The notes under the pieces: generated by a model
Database searches by the model: none
Told to the model about the DNA's origin: nothing
What the model saw: only the letters and a program-made list of their open reading frames with translations
NCBI GenBank assembly: GCA_023055425.1
Contig: JALGPY010000071.1
Span: 62,001 to 126,000 of the forward strand
Direction of reading: 5' to 3'
DNA length: 64,000 nucleotides
Source of the DNA: Linanthus parryae
Taxonomy: Eukaryota > Streptophyta > Magnoliopsida > Ericales > Polemoniaceae
In this document: one piece after another, positions 43,479 through 54,772 of the stretch
Layout: each line of letters opens with the position of its first letter
How positions within the stretch are numbered: the stretch's first letter is position 1
Made by a program: the position numbers and the translations under genes

Positions 43479-44171
43479 TCATCTGAACAAAGAAGCCATC
43501 CAAACATCTGATACGGGTCAACGCATCCAATGCACTGCGACGTCAAGCATCTAGTTAATTAGTTATTTAGTTATTTCATTCGTTGTTAGTGATTAAATAT
43601 TTTATTTCGTTATTTAGTTAATTAGCGGAGCTCTTGTATTTTTAAGTGAAGGAGTTCTTGAAAGTGTGTGTCTTGCTCATGATTTTTTTTACCTTGGCTG
43701 TTTTATGATTTCTCATTAGATTTTTAATTTTCCAGTATTTCCATATCAAACTGAACGCATTTGATACAACCGCGATTGGTGGATGGCGGCTAGTACTAGT
43801 CCGCTGTGGATTAGCACTGTGTCTGTTCCATAAAAGTAGCATAAACTGTCTCTGAGAGATCAGATATATCTGATTCACTGCCAATATATCTGGAGCTCTG
43901 ACCACATAAGCCGAATTGTATCAGAAGCAAAATTGTTGCATTGAACGGTGAAACCAAATTATGTTTACTGCAAATATAACTGAAGTTATGTTCACTCCGA
44001 ATCTTAGATGCTGCCAATTCATTTTTTTGTAACAGGTTCTTGATTCGTTACCTTCTCTGTGCCTGGTCACTTAATTAAATGTTGATAGTAACGCTTTCTC
44101 GCCGAAATTCTAGAAAGAAATCTGTATGTCTATTTTTGTTGAAGGAAATATTAACCTTAACTTTTGAGCAG
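43479..44171. other. Duplicated spacer, copy 2
   Basis: Parallel to 30858-31548 with scattered differences. No coding region seen. Confidence 0.6.
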
Positions 44172-44510
44172 GAACTGGAGGATAACACAGATGTGAAGCT
44201 CCACCCATTTGGTGATTCGTGGTCGGATCCATGCCTAGAATTTGCTATCAAGACACTAACAGGGACGTTACCGGATACGGATCATATGGACACTGAGTTT
44301 CACTTCATGCAAGAAGTCGGCACCTACTCTAGCACCAATGTTGATAGTTGCTTAACACTTCTTGATTTCAGCTCACCTTCTTCATCCTTCCACAGTAACG
44401 TTCCGCCCGGTTTTGAGGTGTCAGCGAAGCAGCCTGTTGCTGTACAACAGTTTGATGGAACCCCTAGTTTCTGGCATCCGGAAAATGCCCCTTCCCAGCC
44501 TAAAAGGTGA
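44172..44510 (+). pseudogene. Isolated last exon, MBD13-like, copy 2
   Basis: Same acceptor, frame, length and stop as 31549-31887, with a few substitutions (for example QEVGTYSSTN in place of QEFGTSSSTN). Open, but again without upstream exons in the window. The MBD13 label rests on the remembered pattern FGDSWSDPCLEFA.KTLTG and is tentative. Confidence 0.45.
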
Positions 44511-45914
44511 ACATGGACTTGGAACATTTCACAAAATTGGGCTCCTAGGAGATTGAGATAGCTTTTCGATGTTCCTTTGGGGTAAGCCTGGCACAGGGTT
44601 ATATATATCTTAGAGGATAAATGTCGGCGAACCCACCCAGCTATATAGATAGTGTTTTGTTTTTCAGTAGCTGGTGTATGAGCTGAGCTTGTAGAACCAT
44701 GTGTATTTGAATCAGCTATATGTGTGACTGTTGTTGTAAATGACAATCTGCGTTGACAAGTACTACCTCTGTTTTGTCTGAAACTTCTCAGTTGACTTTT
44801 TTTCCGCTCTTTGTAGGGTCACTTTTACCAGGTGATTGATTAGCAAAATGAGGCAAGAATTTGGTAATATTTTCATGGCGTTGTAAAGTTAGTCCACAAA
44901 ATCATGAAAAAAATATCAAAAAAATTGCATCATTTTACTATCCCAAATCGCCGGGTAAAAGAGATGTAGTTATGTGTGAAAAAACTCAACTGGGAAGTTT
45001 AAGGCGAAACATAGTTAATATATGTTGAGCAGGCTAGCTTCCTTGCGATTTGCTGCATGTAAGCTTCCACAACATTTGCCTCGATCCCCTCGATCCTCGA
45101 CAATGAGTGTTTTCCCTCAATTTTTGTGATTTAGGTTTCACAGCTTTGTCTGCAAATCTCATACTTAGATTTCCGGCGCAGAGAAGAATCATATGATAGA
45201 TTCTTGCATATGCCAGTCATTCCATACTTCGCATTGTCCAATCTTTCCAACCCTCTCAATCTTTCTTCCCTTGTACAAGTTGCCTTTTTCGGAGAATTCA
45301 ACAATTCTATTCAAGATTGCACCTTGTCGTGTGGTTTTTGCAGGGCTTGAGCGAACAGCGCATTATCAGACTTAAGTGCATAGTAAATCAATTATCATCA
45401 GATGCATTTGCCTTGAGGAGATTGTTCATTTGCCAAAGATTACTTCACATGCTAGGGAGATTGTTCGTTTGCCATAGATTACTTCACAAGTTCGCATGAT
45501 ATTTTCAACCTCCAGTATATCTTTTGTCTTCATTTTTTGTACTTCCAATTTGGAAGATAAATTATTTGAGTTGTACATTAGTCTTATTTGCCAGTGCTTC
45601 TATGGGAAACATCATCTTAATTGTTCTTGTAACAAAAATGTGTTGCATTGTTAACAAGTCATAACTAGTACACATAAATGCAAACAGATCTAAATATACG
45701 TAAACTACAAAATCAATTAGATTTTTTTTTTTTTTTTTTTTTTTGACAATGGGATAAGAATTCCTTATTTGCATCATGATCAAAGTAGCAGTACAAAAAC
45801 CAACACAAAAGACAGGATATGTTCAAACATACAACCCAAACATCATCAAATAACTAGAATTGTTCATAACCAAAGAATTCCTTAAAATTCCTAAGGGTTT
45901 CTCTATCAGAGCAT
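44511..45914. other. Spacer upstream of MFAP1 copy 3 3' end, with extra 550 bases
   Basis: Parallel to 31888-32713 except for an additional stretch at about 45036-45592 that is missing from unit 2. It contains two similar words (GGAGATTGTTC.TTTGCCA.AGATTACTTCACA, 40 bases apart). Poly(T) at 45722-45744. Confidence 0.5.
44763..45014. mobile_element. Stowaway-like MITE, unit 3
   Basis: Orthologous position and sequence to 32121-32371. Start CTACCTCTGTTTTGTC, imperfect inverted repeat at the other end. Confidence 0.6.
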
Positions 45915-46369
45915 TCATACCACCCCCATTTTTGCATTGTACTTGGCTCGCATTGGATCATATATCCAGGGGTTGTTCCAGTGATCAGCTGTGTCCTCGT
46001 TGGCGAGATGAGTCCACTTCGACCTCCCGCTACAACCAAAGCGCCTGACTTGCATTACTTTAGGTAATATGCTCTTATCCATTTTATCTTCTCCCGTGGG
46101 AGCAGAGAAATCGCGCCTGTAAATCTCAGCATTGCCACTATTATCATCATCCTGAAAAAAGGCACCTTTATGATAATATCTCTGCATGAACCTCCTTTTT
46201 TTATGCTTGGGCTGAGCAGCAGCAGCAGGTTTAGGATTTTCACTTTCCCATTCTCTTCTTCTTTTCTCCTTGAACAATGCATCGCGGGCTTCCCTATCCC
46301 TCTTAATCATCGCTATCTCTCTCGCCTTCCATGCTTCGTATTCTTCTGCTTCGTTAAATTCGTCGTCAG

Positions 46370-46860
46370 TGTTGGGTTTTTTTTTATTGATTCAAACATC
46401 ACATGGTTTTGGAAACAAGTTATTACTTTGGTAGCAAGGGTCAAAGTTAATGGTGGAATGTTTCCAAATTGTATTTGGAAACAATTGGATGGAAATATTT
46501 CCTTGTTCGTCTTGGATTATTTTTGGAAGGTACTTTGGCTCCAAATCTTGTAGTAGTATATATATGCACATCTTTTTGTGTTATTTGAAGCAATACACAC
46601 GGTTGGAATTGTGAGCCTTTGTTAGTGTGTGTGAGACACAATTGAGTGCTCTTGGGTGCGTGTGTGTTGTTTTGGGTGGCAGCCGTGGTCGTCGTGGCCA
46701 CGGCGTGCATTGTAATCGGATTTCTCTCATCAATAAATTGGTTTGGTTTGGGTGTGGATTAGCTAGTCTCAAAACTAGTGAACCACGTTAAATCGCTTGT
46801 GTTCTTGATCTTGTTTGGTTCTTGCTTTCTCTTGTCTCTCGCGTATTGGGAATCCTAACA
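46370..46860 (+). repeat. 5' LTR of TRIM-like element in MFAP1 copy 3
   Basis: 491 bases, TG...CA. It contains a hairpin (GCCGTGG...CCACGGC) near 46682-46704 in its transcribed part. Confidence 0.95.
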
Positions 46861-47765
46861 AGTGGTATCAGAGCCTGGTTACGTTGAGTTCAAGAGAAGC
46901 TATGGCGAGTTCGTGATCAAGTTTTGTCGGGTTTGATGGGAAGATTGGGTTTCCGCTGGTTGACCTCTGACTGAAACAGGGGGTGAAAGCACACCAAGCC
47001 TTTGTTGGGAGGCTATCGGGTTCCTTGTTGGGGGAGCAATCGGGCTCTTGTTGTGGAGCATTGGAATTGTGGATCTAGTTCAGGTACATCCAGCACGCTT
47101 TCGGTTCCAGCATGCGTCAATCGATATGGCGTGCTCAACCCGGCGAGTGATCTGGATCTATACCTGGATTTGGAAGCTAAGAGGATTCAAGTCTAGGTGG
47201 AGGCGGCTTGAATCAACTAGCGAATTGAGGGAGAAACATCATGGGAAAAGGGAGTGTCCCAAGAATCGTGCACCTGGAGATCTCGCTTCAGGGGGAGGAG
47301 GAGGGATGCTCAAGGACGATGTTGCTCTCTAGGCCCCTTGGGGGCGATTTGGCCTCCAGGCATGGAGCATGGGAGCGTGTTATTGGGCACGCGGATTGGT
47401 GACGTGTTATCGTGCACGTATCGGTTGGTGGCGCGATTGGATATTGGATTGGTGCGCATCGGTTATTGGTTTTGCGCATTGGTGCGGATGACGGCGCAAA
47501 TTGGCATGACATCGTTTGATAGGCACTTTGTTGCGAAGTGTCATTGACGCAACGTTGGGGTATGCATTGTGTCATGGTGCATTAAGGGAAGCGTTTATTG
47601 GGACGCATAGTCTTTGTGTTTGTTGAAGACGCATAGACGCGCTTGTTGCGGCGCATTGGGAGTGTGTTCAAATTCCGCAAATTGGGAATACACTCGGATC
47701 GGGTTGGTTGGATTGATGAGAAGAATTGATTTAGTAGCTATGGAGTTTGAATCAAGGTGGAGGTT

Positions 47766-48256
47766 TGTTGGGTTTTTTTATTGATTCAAACATCACATGG
47801 TTTTGGAAACAAGTTATTACTTTGGTAGCAAGGGTCAAAGTTAATGGTGGAATGTTTCCAAATTGTATTTGGAAACAATTGGATGGAAATAATTCCTTGT
47901 TCGTCTTGGATTATTTTTGGAAGGTACTTTGGCTCCAAGTCTTGTAGTAGTATATATATATGCACATCTTTTTGTGTTATTTGAAGCAATACACACGGTT
48001 GGAATTGTGAGCCTTTGTTAGTGTGTGTGAGACACAATTGAGTGCTCTTGGGTGCGTGTGTGTTGTTTTGGGTGGCAGCCGTGGTCGTCGTGGCCACGGC
48101 GTGCATTGTAATCGGATTTCTCTCATCAATAAATTGGTTTGGTTTGGGTGTGGATTAGCTAGTCTCAAAACTAGTGAACCACGTTAAATCGCTTGTGTTC
48201 TTGATCTTGTTTGGTTCTTGCTTTCTCTTGTCTCTCGCGTATTGGGAATCCTAACA
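47766..48256 (+). repeat. 3' LTR of TRIM-like element in MFAP1 copy 3
   Basis: 491 bases, almost identical to the 5' LTR. Confidence 0.95.
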
Positions 48257-48988
48257 GTCAGTATCCACATCACCTATAACAGCCTCCAATTCCATATTCT
48301 TCTGAATTTCGAAATCTTTCCTAACTTCCTCAACAACTATTCGCTTTGTTTCAATCCTTCTTTCTTCCAACCTCTTATTCATATATTCCTCCAGTGCCCG
48401 TGCTTCTGCTTCAAGTCTTTCACGCTCAAATACGGTGTCTCTCTCTGACTTTGTTACAAAAACAGGTTTAATCATCGCAGGTACCGTGAGTTGATCCTCT
48501 TCTTCTTCTTCCACCTCTTCTTCTTCTTCGTCTTCTTCTTCTTCTTCTTGGGGAAGATTAAGTGCAGCTTCCTCCTCCTCCTCCTGCCTCTGAAGCAACT
48601 TGAGCCTCAGTCTCTGCCTCCTTTCTCTCAGAGCATCTTCATCCTCCTCTTCCTCCAAGTCTAGTCCTTGTTGATTTATGTTTTCCTCTTCAATGGTTGA
48701 GATAATAATCTCAGCTTGTCGAATACGCCTATGCTCAGCCCTTATCTCCTCGCGATTATCTATCCGTAAACGTAACCTTGGGATATCTGGATCTTCTTCC
48801 TGACAACGAGGTAAAGGTTCATGAAGGGCCATCATCCGAATATCCTCGTATTCATCAACATAATCATCAGCAGCCCACTCAGGAGCTTTCCCAGGCCAGT
48901 ACCTTTTTACTTTAGTCTGGCCGATTTTCCCTTTGAGTTTGTCCCTAATGGCAATGATGGTATTGCTAACACCGGCTGTTACCGACAT

Positions 48989-50175
48989 GGTTATGCAAAT
49001 TATGTTGGGTTATGCGGCAAGATCGACTGACTAAAACGTGTACTACAGTCAACCAAAACGAGTGCGTCAAATATTACCCAAAGCTTCCACTATAACATGT
49101 ACACAGCCCTCTACAACAATGCGGGTGAATTAACTCGCTCGCAGTGTTCTCTGTTGGAACACTCTCGTTGACACAAGGCAATTAATAGCAATAATCAATA
49201 GAGAGAGGGCAATGTCCTTTTATAGAGGGTTTACGTGGCGGTGGTGAATCAACACACACTTGGAAACAATTCCATGCCCAACACTTTTGGGCCACAATGA
49301 GCGGAACTGGTAAAAGCCCCAAGGTAAGGCAGAAAGCCCCAATTTTAATCTTGAGAAAGCCCCCTAAGTTTGGAAACGGACACTTTTACCCTCTCTAGTT
49401 CGACAGAATGACACTTTCACCCCTTCCAGTTTAGAAAAGGACATTTTCATCCCATCAGTGTGCCGAATTTCACGAAACTTGTACCCTCTGATTGTGAAGC
49501 CGCTAGTCTAGGAGTGAGACGTAATTGAAAATAGTTCTGGAGACAAATTCCCCCTTATGTCATGCAAAAAGTCTATAATACCCTTGAGTAATGCTTATAT
49601 TTTGCATTATACGGGGGTACAGTTGTCCCGGAAACTATTTTTAGCTACATATGTGTCATTCTACTTCACTTTTTGTCACTATTCGCTGGGTCACTTTGTC
49701 CCGGTGATTAGGTTAGCAAAACGATATAAGGATTTGATAATCTTTGCAAGGTCTTGTAGAGTAAACTTTACTCTATAATATAATGAAAAAAAGTTCAAAA
49801 CTTATGTTGTTTTGCTACCTAAATTACCGTGTCAAAGTGACCCAGTTACGGATTAAAAAGTCAAAGTAAGACAATTCAAAAGAAACAAAACTAGTATCAC
49901 AATTCCAGACTAATGGTGTCACAATATATGATGTAAGTTTCCTGAGGTTCTGCACAATGAAGGGGTGGAAGCGTCTTTTTTTGAAATCTGAAGGGTGAAA
50001 GTATCCTTCAACCAAACTAGAGGGTGTAAAAGAATCTGAATTGTCTTGTGCAGTTAGGCAAATAGTTTCTGGCGGTGGTTCGTGGTCTCAGATGGAGGAA
50101 AGAATCAATTTTTAGTTAGGTAGTTAATCAAGGTATTATATCACTGAATACGATACTCACCAGACTCATGCTGTC
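48989..50175. other. 5' flank of MFAP1 copy 3
   Basis: Conserved leader, then the foldback segment (49363-50032). About 240 extra bases near 49661-49900, absent from unit 1, begin CTACTTCACTTTTTGTC and share GGGTCACTTTG with their inverted right half: another Stowaway-like MITE with poorly defined ends. No coding region. Confidence 0.55.
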
Positions 50176-50789
50176 CAAGGCCGGCTCTAACAGTAAGCAG
50201 CTTAAGCAGCTGCTTAGGGCCCCAAGTTTTTAGGGGGCACCAAATTTTCCGAAATTTTGGGGATATATAAGAAATAGCATTAATGTAGAGTTAATGTAAT
50301 TAATAGAAATATCATTCAATTATCACAATCTCCTAATACTTATCACCAATTCCAGATCGTGATCCTCAACCTTCTTCAAAAATTTCTCCTTCAGTCTCTC
50401 ATAAATCTTCAACCTTCTCTTTCTCCAATTTTTTTCCTAAAATCTCTCATAAACATTAGTCTTTTTTTTTTCTCCTAAAATCTCACATAAATTATTTTTT
50501 CGCATCCAGTAATCTATGACTACTCTCCGAAGTTCTCTAGTTGTATGGAGAATGTAATTCTCCTTTGTAAATTGGTTGTGAACTTGTGATGAACTCTTGT
50601 TGGTTACTGGTTGAGCTTCCCTTTTATGTAAAAACAATGTGAAAGTTGATAAAATGTTGATGTCGTGTTTCTCAAAAAAAAAAATGTTGATGTCGTATTT
50701 GAACTTTGTAATTCACGTTTAGATATATATATAAAGGGGACAATATTCATTGTTTGCTTAGGGCACCATAATAATTAGAGCCGGCCCTG
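50176..50789. mobile_element. hAT MITE related to the hAT element at 58660
   Basis: 614 bases with ends CAAGGCCGGCTCTAAC (left) and TTAGAGCCGGCCCTG (right) and a perfect 8-bp target duplication ATGCTGTC (50168-50175 and 50790-50797). The ends and the subterminal words GCTTAGGG and GGCACCA match those of the 58660-62799 element. No transposase is encoded. It carries a tiny A-tailed insertion at 50667-50680. Confidence 0.9.
50667..50680 (+). mobile_element. Micro-insertion with LINE-type 3' end
   Basis: GTTTCTC followed by an A run lies between two copies of AAAATGTTGATGTCGT (50651-50666 and 50681-50696). TTTCTCAAA is the 3' end of the LINE at 14399. It looks like an extreme 5'-truncated LINE insertion with its target duplication. 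Confidence 0.6.
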
Positions 50790-50797
50790 ATGCTGTC

Positions 50798-51245
50798 CAA
50801 CCCAAACCCACCACCTCATGCTGTCGAACCCTCTCCTCCTCCACCTCATTCTGTCGAACCCAAACCCACCACATCATCAAACCCTCTCTCCTCGCACCCA
50901 AACCGACCACTGTGCCGGTTCAGGGGTTCAGCGGTGTGGGTGGTTGTTGGAGACTTTTACTATTTCTCAATCTAATAATGAAATACAGCTATTACAAAAT
51001 GTATATATGAGTACATAAACTAACCATGATCAGTATCAACTAACCACAGTTCTAACTGCCTAACTCACATGATGGTAAAGACACTTTTACCCTTGGATTG
51101 TTTAACTATCACAATTTAATCCTTTACATCCCTTCTCAAACTAATTACTCTTCTTGGACAGATCTGAATGCAGACATTTGAGCAGCAAGAAGACATCCAC
51201 AACTCAGTAACACTTCTTGAACAGAGAGCAATGAAGTAGTACAGA
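50798..51245. other. Unassigned, possible LTR part of the copia relic
   Basis: Starts with a repetitive CCCAAACCCACCACC-rich stretch (50798-50910). From about 50945 (TGTTGGAGACTTTTACT) it may be LTR sequence belonging to the copia relic at right, but no second LTR is in the window. Confidence 0.4.
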
Positions 51246-51248
51246 TCA

Positions 51249-53525
51249 TCAATACTAATTATCAACTTCAGAGTCTTTGCCTAAGTGCAATTTAGTCCTT
51301 AGATAATGAAACTGTTGATTTGACAATCCTTTTGTGAATACATCAGCAAGTTGATCTTGAGAAGCAATGTACCTTACTGTAATGGCTTTAGACAATACTT
51401 GTTCCCTCACAAAGTGATAATCCAGCTCAATGTGTTTGACTCTAGCATGAAATACTAGATTTGATGCTAGAGCTAGAACCGACTGATTATCACACCAAAC
51501 CACTGGAGTGGGAGCTTGTATATGCATATCTTTTAATAAGTAACCTAACCATTTCAATTCTGCAGTACGTGACAGCAGCAAGGGCTCTGTACTCGGCTTC
51601 AGTAGAGCTTCTTGAGACTGTTACTTGCTTCTTGGAGGACCAGGAAATGAGGTTTGTACCAAGAAATATACCAAACCCTGTTGTGGATCTTCTAGTAATT
51701 GGGTCTCCAGCCCAATCAGCATCAGAAAAGGCTTGTAGTTGAAACACACTTGAAGAGAATTTAAGACCGAGATCAATGGTCCCTTTGACATACCTCAAGA
51801 TCCTTTTTACTGCTTGAAAGTGTGTATTAGAAGGACAATGCAGAAATTGGCACACAGTATTCACATCATACTGTATACCAGGCCTTGTTATAGTAAGGTA
51901 CTGCAATGCACCCACAATACTTCTGTACAGAGCTGGATTCTCATACAAAGTTTTGTCACTGGATCTGACTTTTGGAGCCATTGGAGAGACTGAAGTTTTG
52001 CAATCAATCATTCCAACTCTTTTTAGCAAATCTGTGGCATACTTTTGTTGATGAAGAAGCAGACCACTATCAGATGTATTAGACACCTCAATTCCAAGAA
52101 AGCATGATAAAGAACCCAAGTCTTTCATCTCAAACTTGCTGCTGAGAGTATCAACACAATTTTGAACCAACTAGATTAATAAGAACGTCATCAACATATA
52201 TCAAAATAACCAGGGTATGTGCACCACTATGTCTCACAAAAAGTGAAGAATCAGCTAAACTTGACTTAAAACCCTGAGATGATAAGAAGGAGGCAAGTAG
52301 TGTATACCAAGCTCTAGGAGCTTGTTTCAAACCATATAACGATTTGTGCAGCTTGCACAAAAAATTAGGAGGATACCTAGGATCTTCAAACCCAGTAGGC
52401 TAATTCATGTATACTTCTTCATGCAATTATCCATGTAAGAAAGCATTAGAGACATCCAATTGTGTAATGGACCATTTGTGATGCAAGGCCAAGCTCAAAA
52501 CCAGTCTAATTGTCTGCTGTTTAGCCACTGGACTAAAAGTCTCGGTATAATCAATGCCATAATGTTGCAAGAAACCTTTTGCAACTAACCTGGCCTTGTA
52601 CCTAGCCAATGTTCCATCTGTATTTTTCTTGACCTGAAAGACCCACTTGCAACCAATATGGTGTCTATGAGCTGGGAGGGGTACTAAAGTCCAGATACCC
52701 TGCCTATGTAAAGCTTGAAACTCTTCATTCATAGCAGACATCCATTCTGGAATTAAAAGTGCTTCTTTGCTAGAATGTGGTTCATCAAGAATAGAACCAG
52801 TCATAGCAGTATGAGCATACTTGGGGTTAGGTTTAAGTGTCCCTGTATGAGACCTGGTCACATACCTTGGTTCAGATGGTACAGGGTGAGTGTCTCTTGA
52901 TGAGGGTGCAGAATTGGATGTAGAAGAGGATGACTCTAGGTGTGTATTATGAAAAGAATTGGTTGTATGAGTAGGTGCGGAAACTGGAATTGGAGAAGGT
53001 ATAGGAGATGGAGAAGAGATAGGTGTGGAGCAGATTGGAGCTATGAAGGGTATTGAAGAAGGTGGAATGGTATGAGTATGTTGAGACATATATGAAACAA
53101 ATGGTTTGTAAACCGAAGGAAACAGTTTAGAAGTTGGAACAGATTCAGAAAAGGTAGAAGAAGCAAGACTTTCATTTTTGAAAGGAAAGACATGTTCAAA
53201 GAACTGAACATGCCTTGAGATATGAAGTTTGTGTGACACAAAATCAAAGCACCTATATCCTTTGGTGGTAGGACAGTAACCTAGAAAAACACATTTTGTT
53301 GATCTCGGTTGGAGCTTGTGAGTGGTATATGGTCTTAAATGAGGAAAACAAAGACATCCAAAGGACTTGAGCAAAGAATAGTCAGGATGTACTGCATACA
53401 ATGTTTGAAAAGGTGACTTGTAACAGAGTTCGGCTTTAGGCATTCAATTGATTAAGTAGTTGGCTGTGACAATAGCCTCTAACCAAAACTTAGATGGCAA
53501 ATGAGAATGATGATTGCTCTGGTTC
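51249..53525 (-). pseudogene. Ty1/copia pol relic: integrase end, RT, RNase H
   Basis: Reading leftward: the integrase C-terminal end ([56 protein letters not shown]), then RT ([51 protein letters not shown]). A stop directly follows HG, then CKLHKSLYGLKQAPRAWY and the catalytic LIYVDDVLI. A small deletion follows (about 52165), then FEMKDLGSLSCFLGIEVS and RNase H (RSTTGFGIFLGTNLISWSSK, STEAEYRALA, IELDYHFVREQV, LADVFTKGLSNQQFHYLRTK). Gag, protease and the integrase core are missing. The YVDD box survives, but the stop and deletion make it inactive. Confidence 0.9.
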
Positions 53526-53820
53526 AGTGGTGAATAACGAAGTGGTAACAACGGCGATTTAGGAGGTGTTGGGGATTGCTCTGGGTTTGATTGGAGAAGA
53601 CCACGACTGGGTCATGTGGTCCGACGGGAGAGAGAGACAGAGGGATGGAGGTGAGGAGGAGAAAGGAGGGAGTTGATGAACTGGAGAAGAAGAGAGGCGG
53701 AAGAGAGAGAGGAAGATATAAAGTTGTTAGGATTAGGAAGTGAGGTGGAAATGACTTTTATTATAGTGGAGTAATTTAGTCAAATTCTAGGGTTAATTAT
53801 GTCCTTTTGCCCTTCCGTTA
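53526..53820. other. Purine-rich spacer, no gene recognised
   Basis: A GA-rich tract (53620-53720: GAGAGAGAG, GGAGGAGAAAGGAGGG, AGAGAGAGGAAG) dominates. No coding region recognised. Confidence 0.5.
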
Positions 53821-54393
53821 CTGTGTGTTAGTTTTTAACTCTGACAGAGTGCGGAAAATATTTATTGATAAATCAGAAGGGCAAAATGTATTTAATCGAT
53901 AATCGGAGGGTGAAAAATGTCTTCATAATAAAAAAATGCATGCTATGTGTGAACAATGTATGTTCATGTGTGCATGGAACAATTCCAGATCTTCTACTTG
54001 ATACATAGTGTTGGGCCCAGAACATTCTCTATATCCTTGGCTAACAAGATTTCGGACATTCCACAGTCGTTCAAACATTCCACAGGCAGCGATTTTACTA
54101 AGTTGGGGTTCCTTTTGAAATCTTTCGAACTTTCCCAATAACAGACATTGCTTTATGACAAAACATATTCAGTTCAACAAGATTAACTTTCATCGATATC
54201 GTTCCATCAAGATTCACACTAAGGTTATGTTCCACACTAAGGTTATGTTCCACGGAAGCCTTCGGTACCCCACATATGCAACCCAACGGTGATTGTTTCC
54301 CATTAACATTTAGGAGTGTAATATATATCTTTAGCTATATCAAAAAATTAACAAAGCACTCTATTATTCGATACAAATACTAGTTGTGGCGTC
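53821..54393. other. Duplicated unit spacer, parallel to 3590-4800
   Basis: Sequence such as ATCTTCTACTTGATACAT, CATTCCACAGG and ATATCTTTAGCTATATCAAA matches unit 1. Between the matches, unit 1 holds about 700 bases that are missing here. Non-coding. Confidence 0.5.
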
Positions 54394-54463
54394 TTTTTTT
54401 TTTTTGAGGGAAAATATTTTTCATTCATAAGCCAAAAAGCTCCATATCAGAAACAAGAACGTA

Positions 54464-54486
54464 TTTCTCAAAAAAAAAAAAAAGAA
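54464..54486 (+). mobile_element. Micro-insertion with LINE-type 3' end
   Basis: TTTCTC then an A run and GAA, flanked by the 15-base repeat AGAAACAAGAACGTA (54449-54463 and 54487-54501). Same TTTCTCAAA end as the LINE at 14399 and the insertion at 50667. Confidence 0.6.
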
Positions 54487-54772
54487 AGAAACAAGAACGT
54501 AGTTAATCCAGTCATGTAATTGTGAAAAGGCTGGGGGTCGTCGGCTGCAACGACCTATGTGCAAATAGATGTGCAGCTTCGTTGCATGTTCGAAGAATAT
54601 GAGATAATTTAAAATCATCGAAAAAATCCAGTAAGCCATTGCTCTTCTCTATTTCTTCTAAAATCTCGCTGCACCACTCTCCTTCCGTGTCCCCATGTCG
54701 CTTTTGCTGAAGAAGGTTGATAGGAGCTGTCAGACTCCAAGATCACTCGTGTACAGTTTGCGTCCTTTGCTA

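Larger units (their letters stand above)
46370..48256 (+). mobile_element. Small non-autonomous LTR retrotransposon (TRIM-like) in MFAP1 copy 3
   Basis: Two 491-base LTRs (46370-46860 and 47766-48256), TGTTGGG...CCTAACA, flank a 905-base core. The 5-bp target duplication is GTCAG (46365-46369 and 48257-48261). The primer-binding site TGGTATCAGAGC lies at 46863-46874 and the polypurine tract AATCAAGGTGGAGG just before 47766. By eye the LTRs differ by two substitutions plus length changes in a T run and a TA run, so insertion is recent. The core has no complete gene, but shows gag traces: GFDGKIGF after a start with an early stop (46902-46960), and KRECPKNR near 47250. Confidence 0.95.
45915..48988 (-). 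pseudogene. MFAP1: MFAP1-like gene, copy 3, split by an LTR element
   Basis: The N-terminal part is 48988-48257 ([20 protein letters not shown] to GDVDTD) and the C-terminal part 46369-45915 ([54 protein letters not shown], stop after AKMGVV). Between them sits an LTR element with a 5-bp target duplication. On both sides the MFAP1 frame is open and would join in register across one copy of the duplicated 5 bases, so the gene was intact until that insertion. Now the N-terminal frame ends within a few codons of the LTR. Confidence 0.92.
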
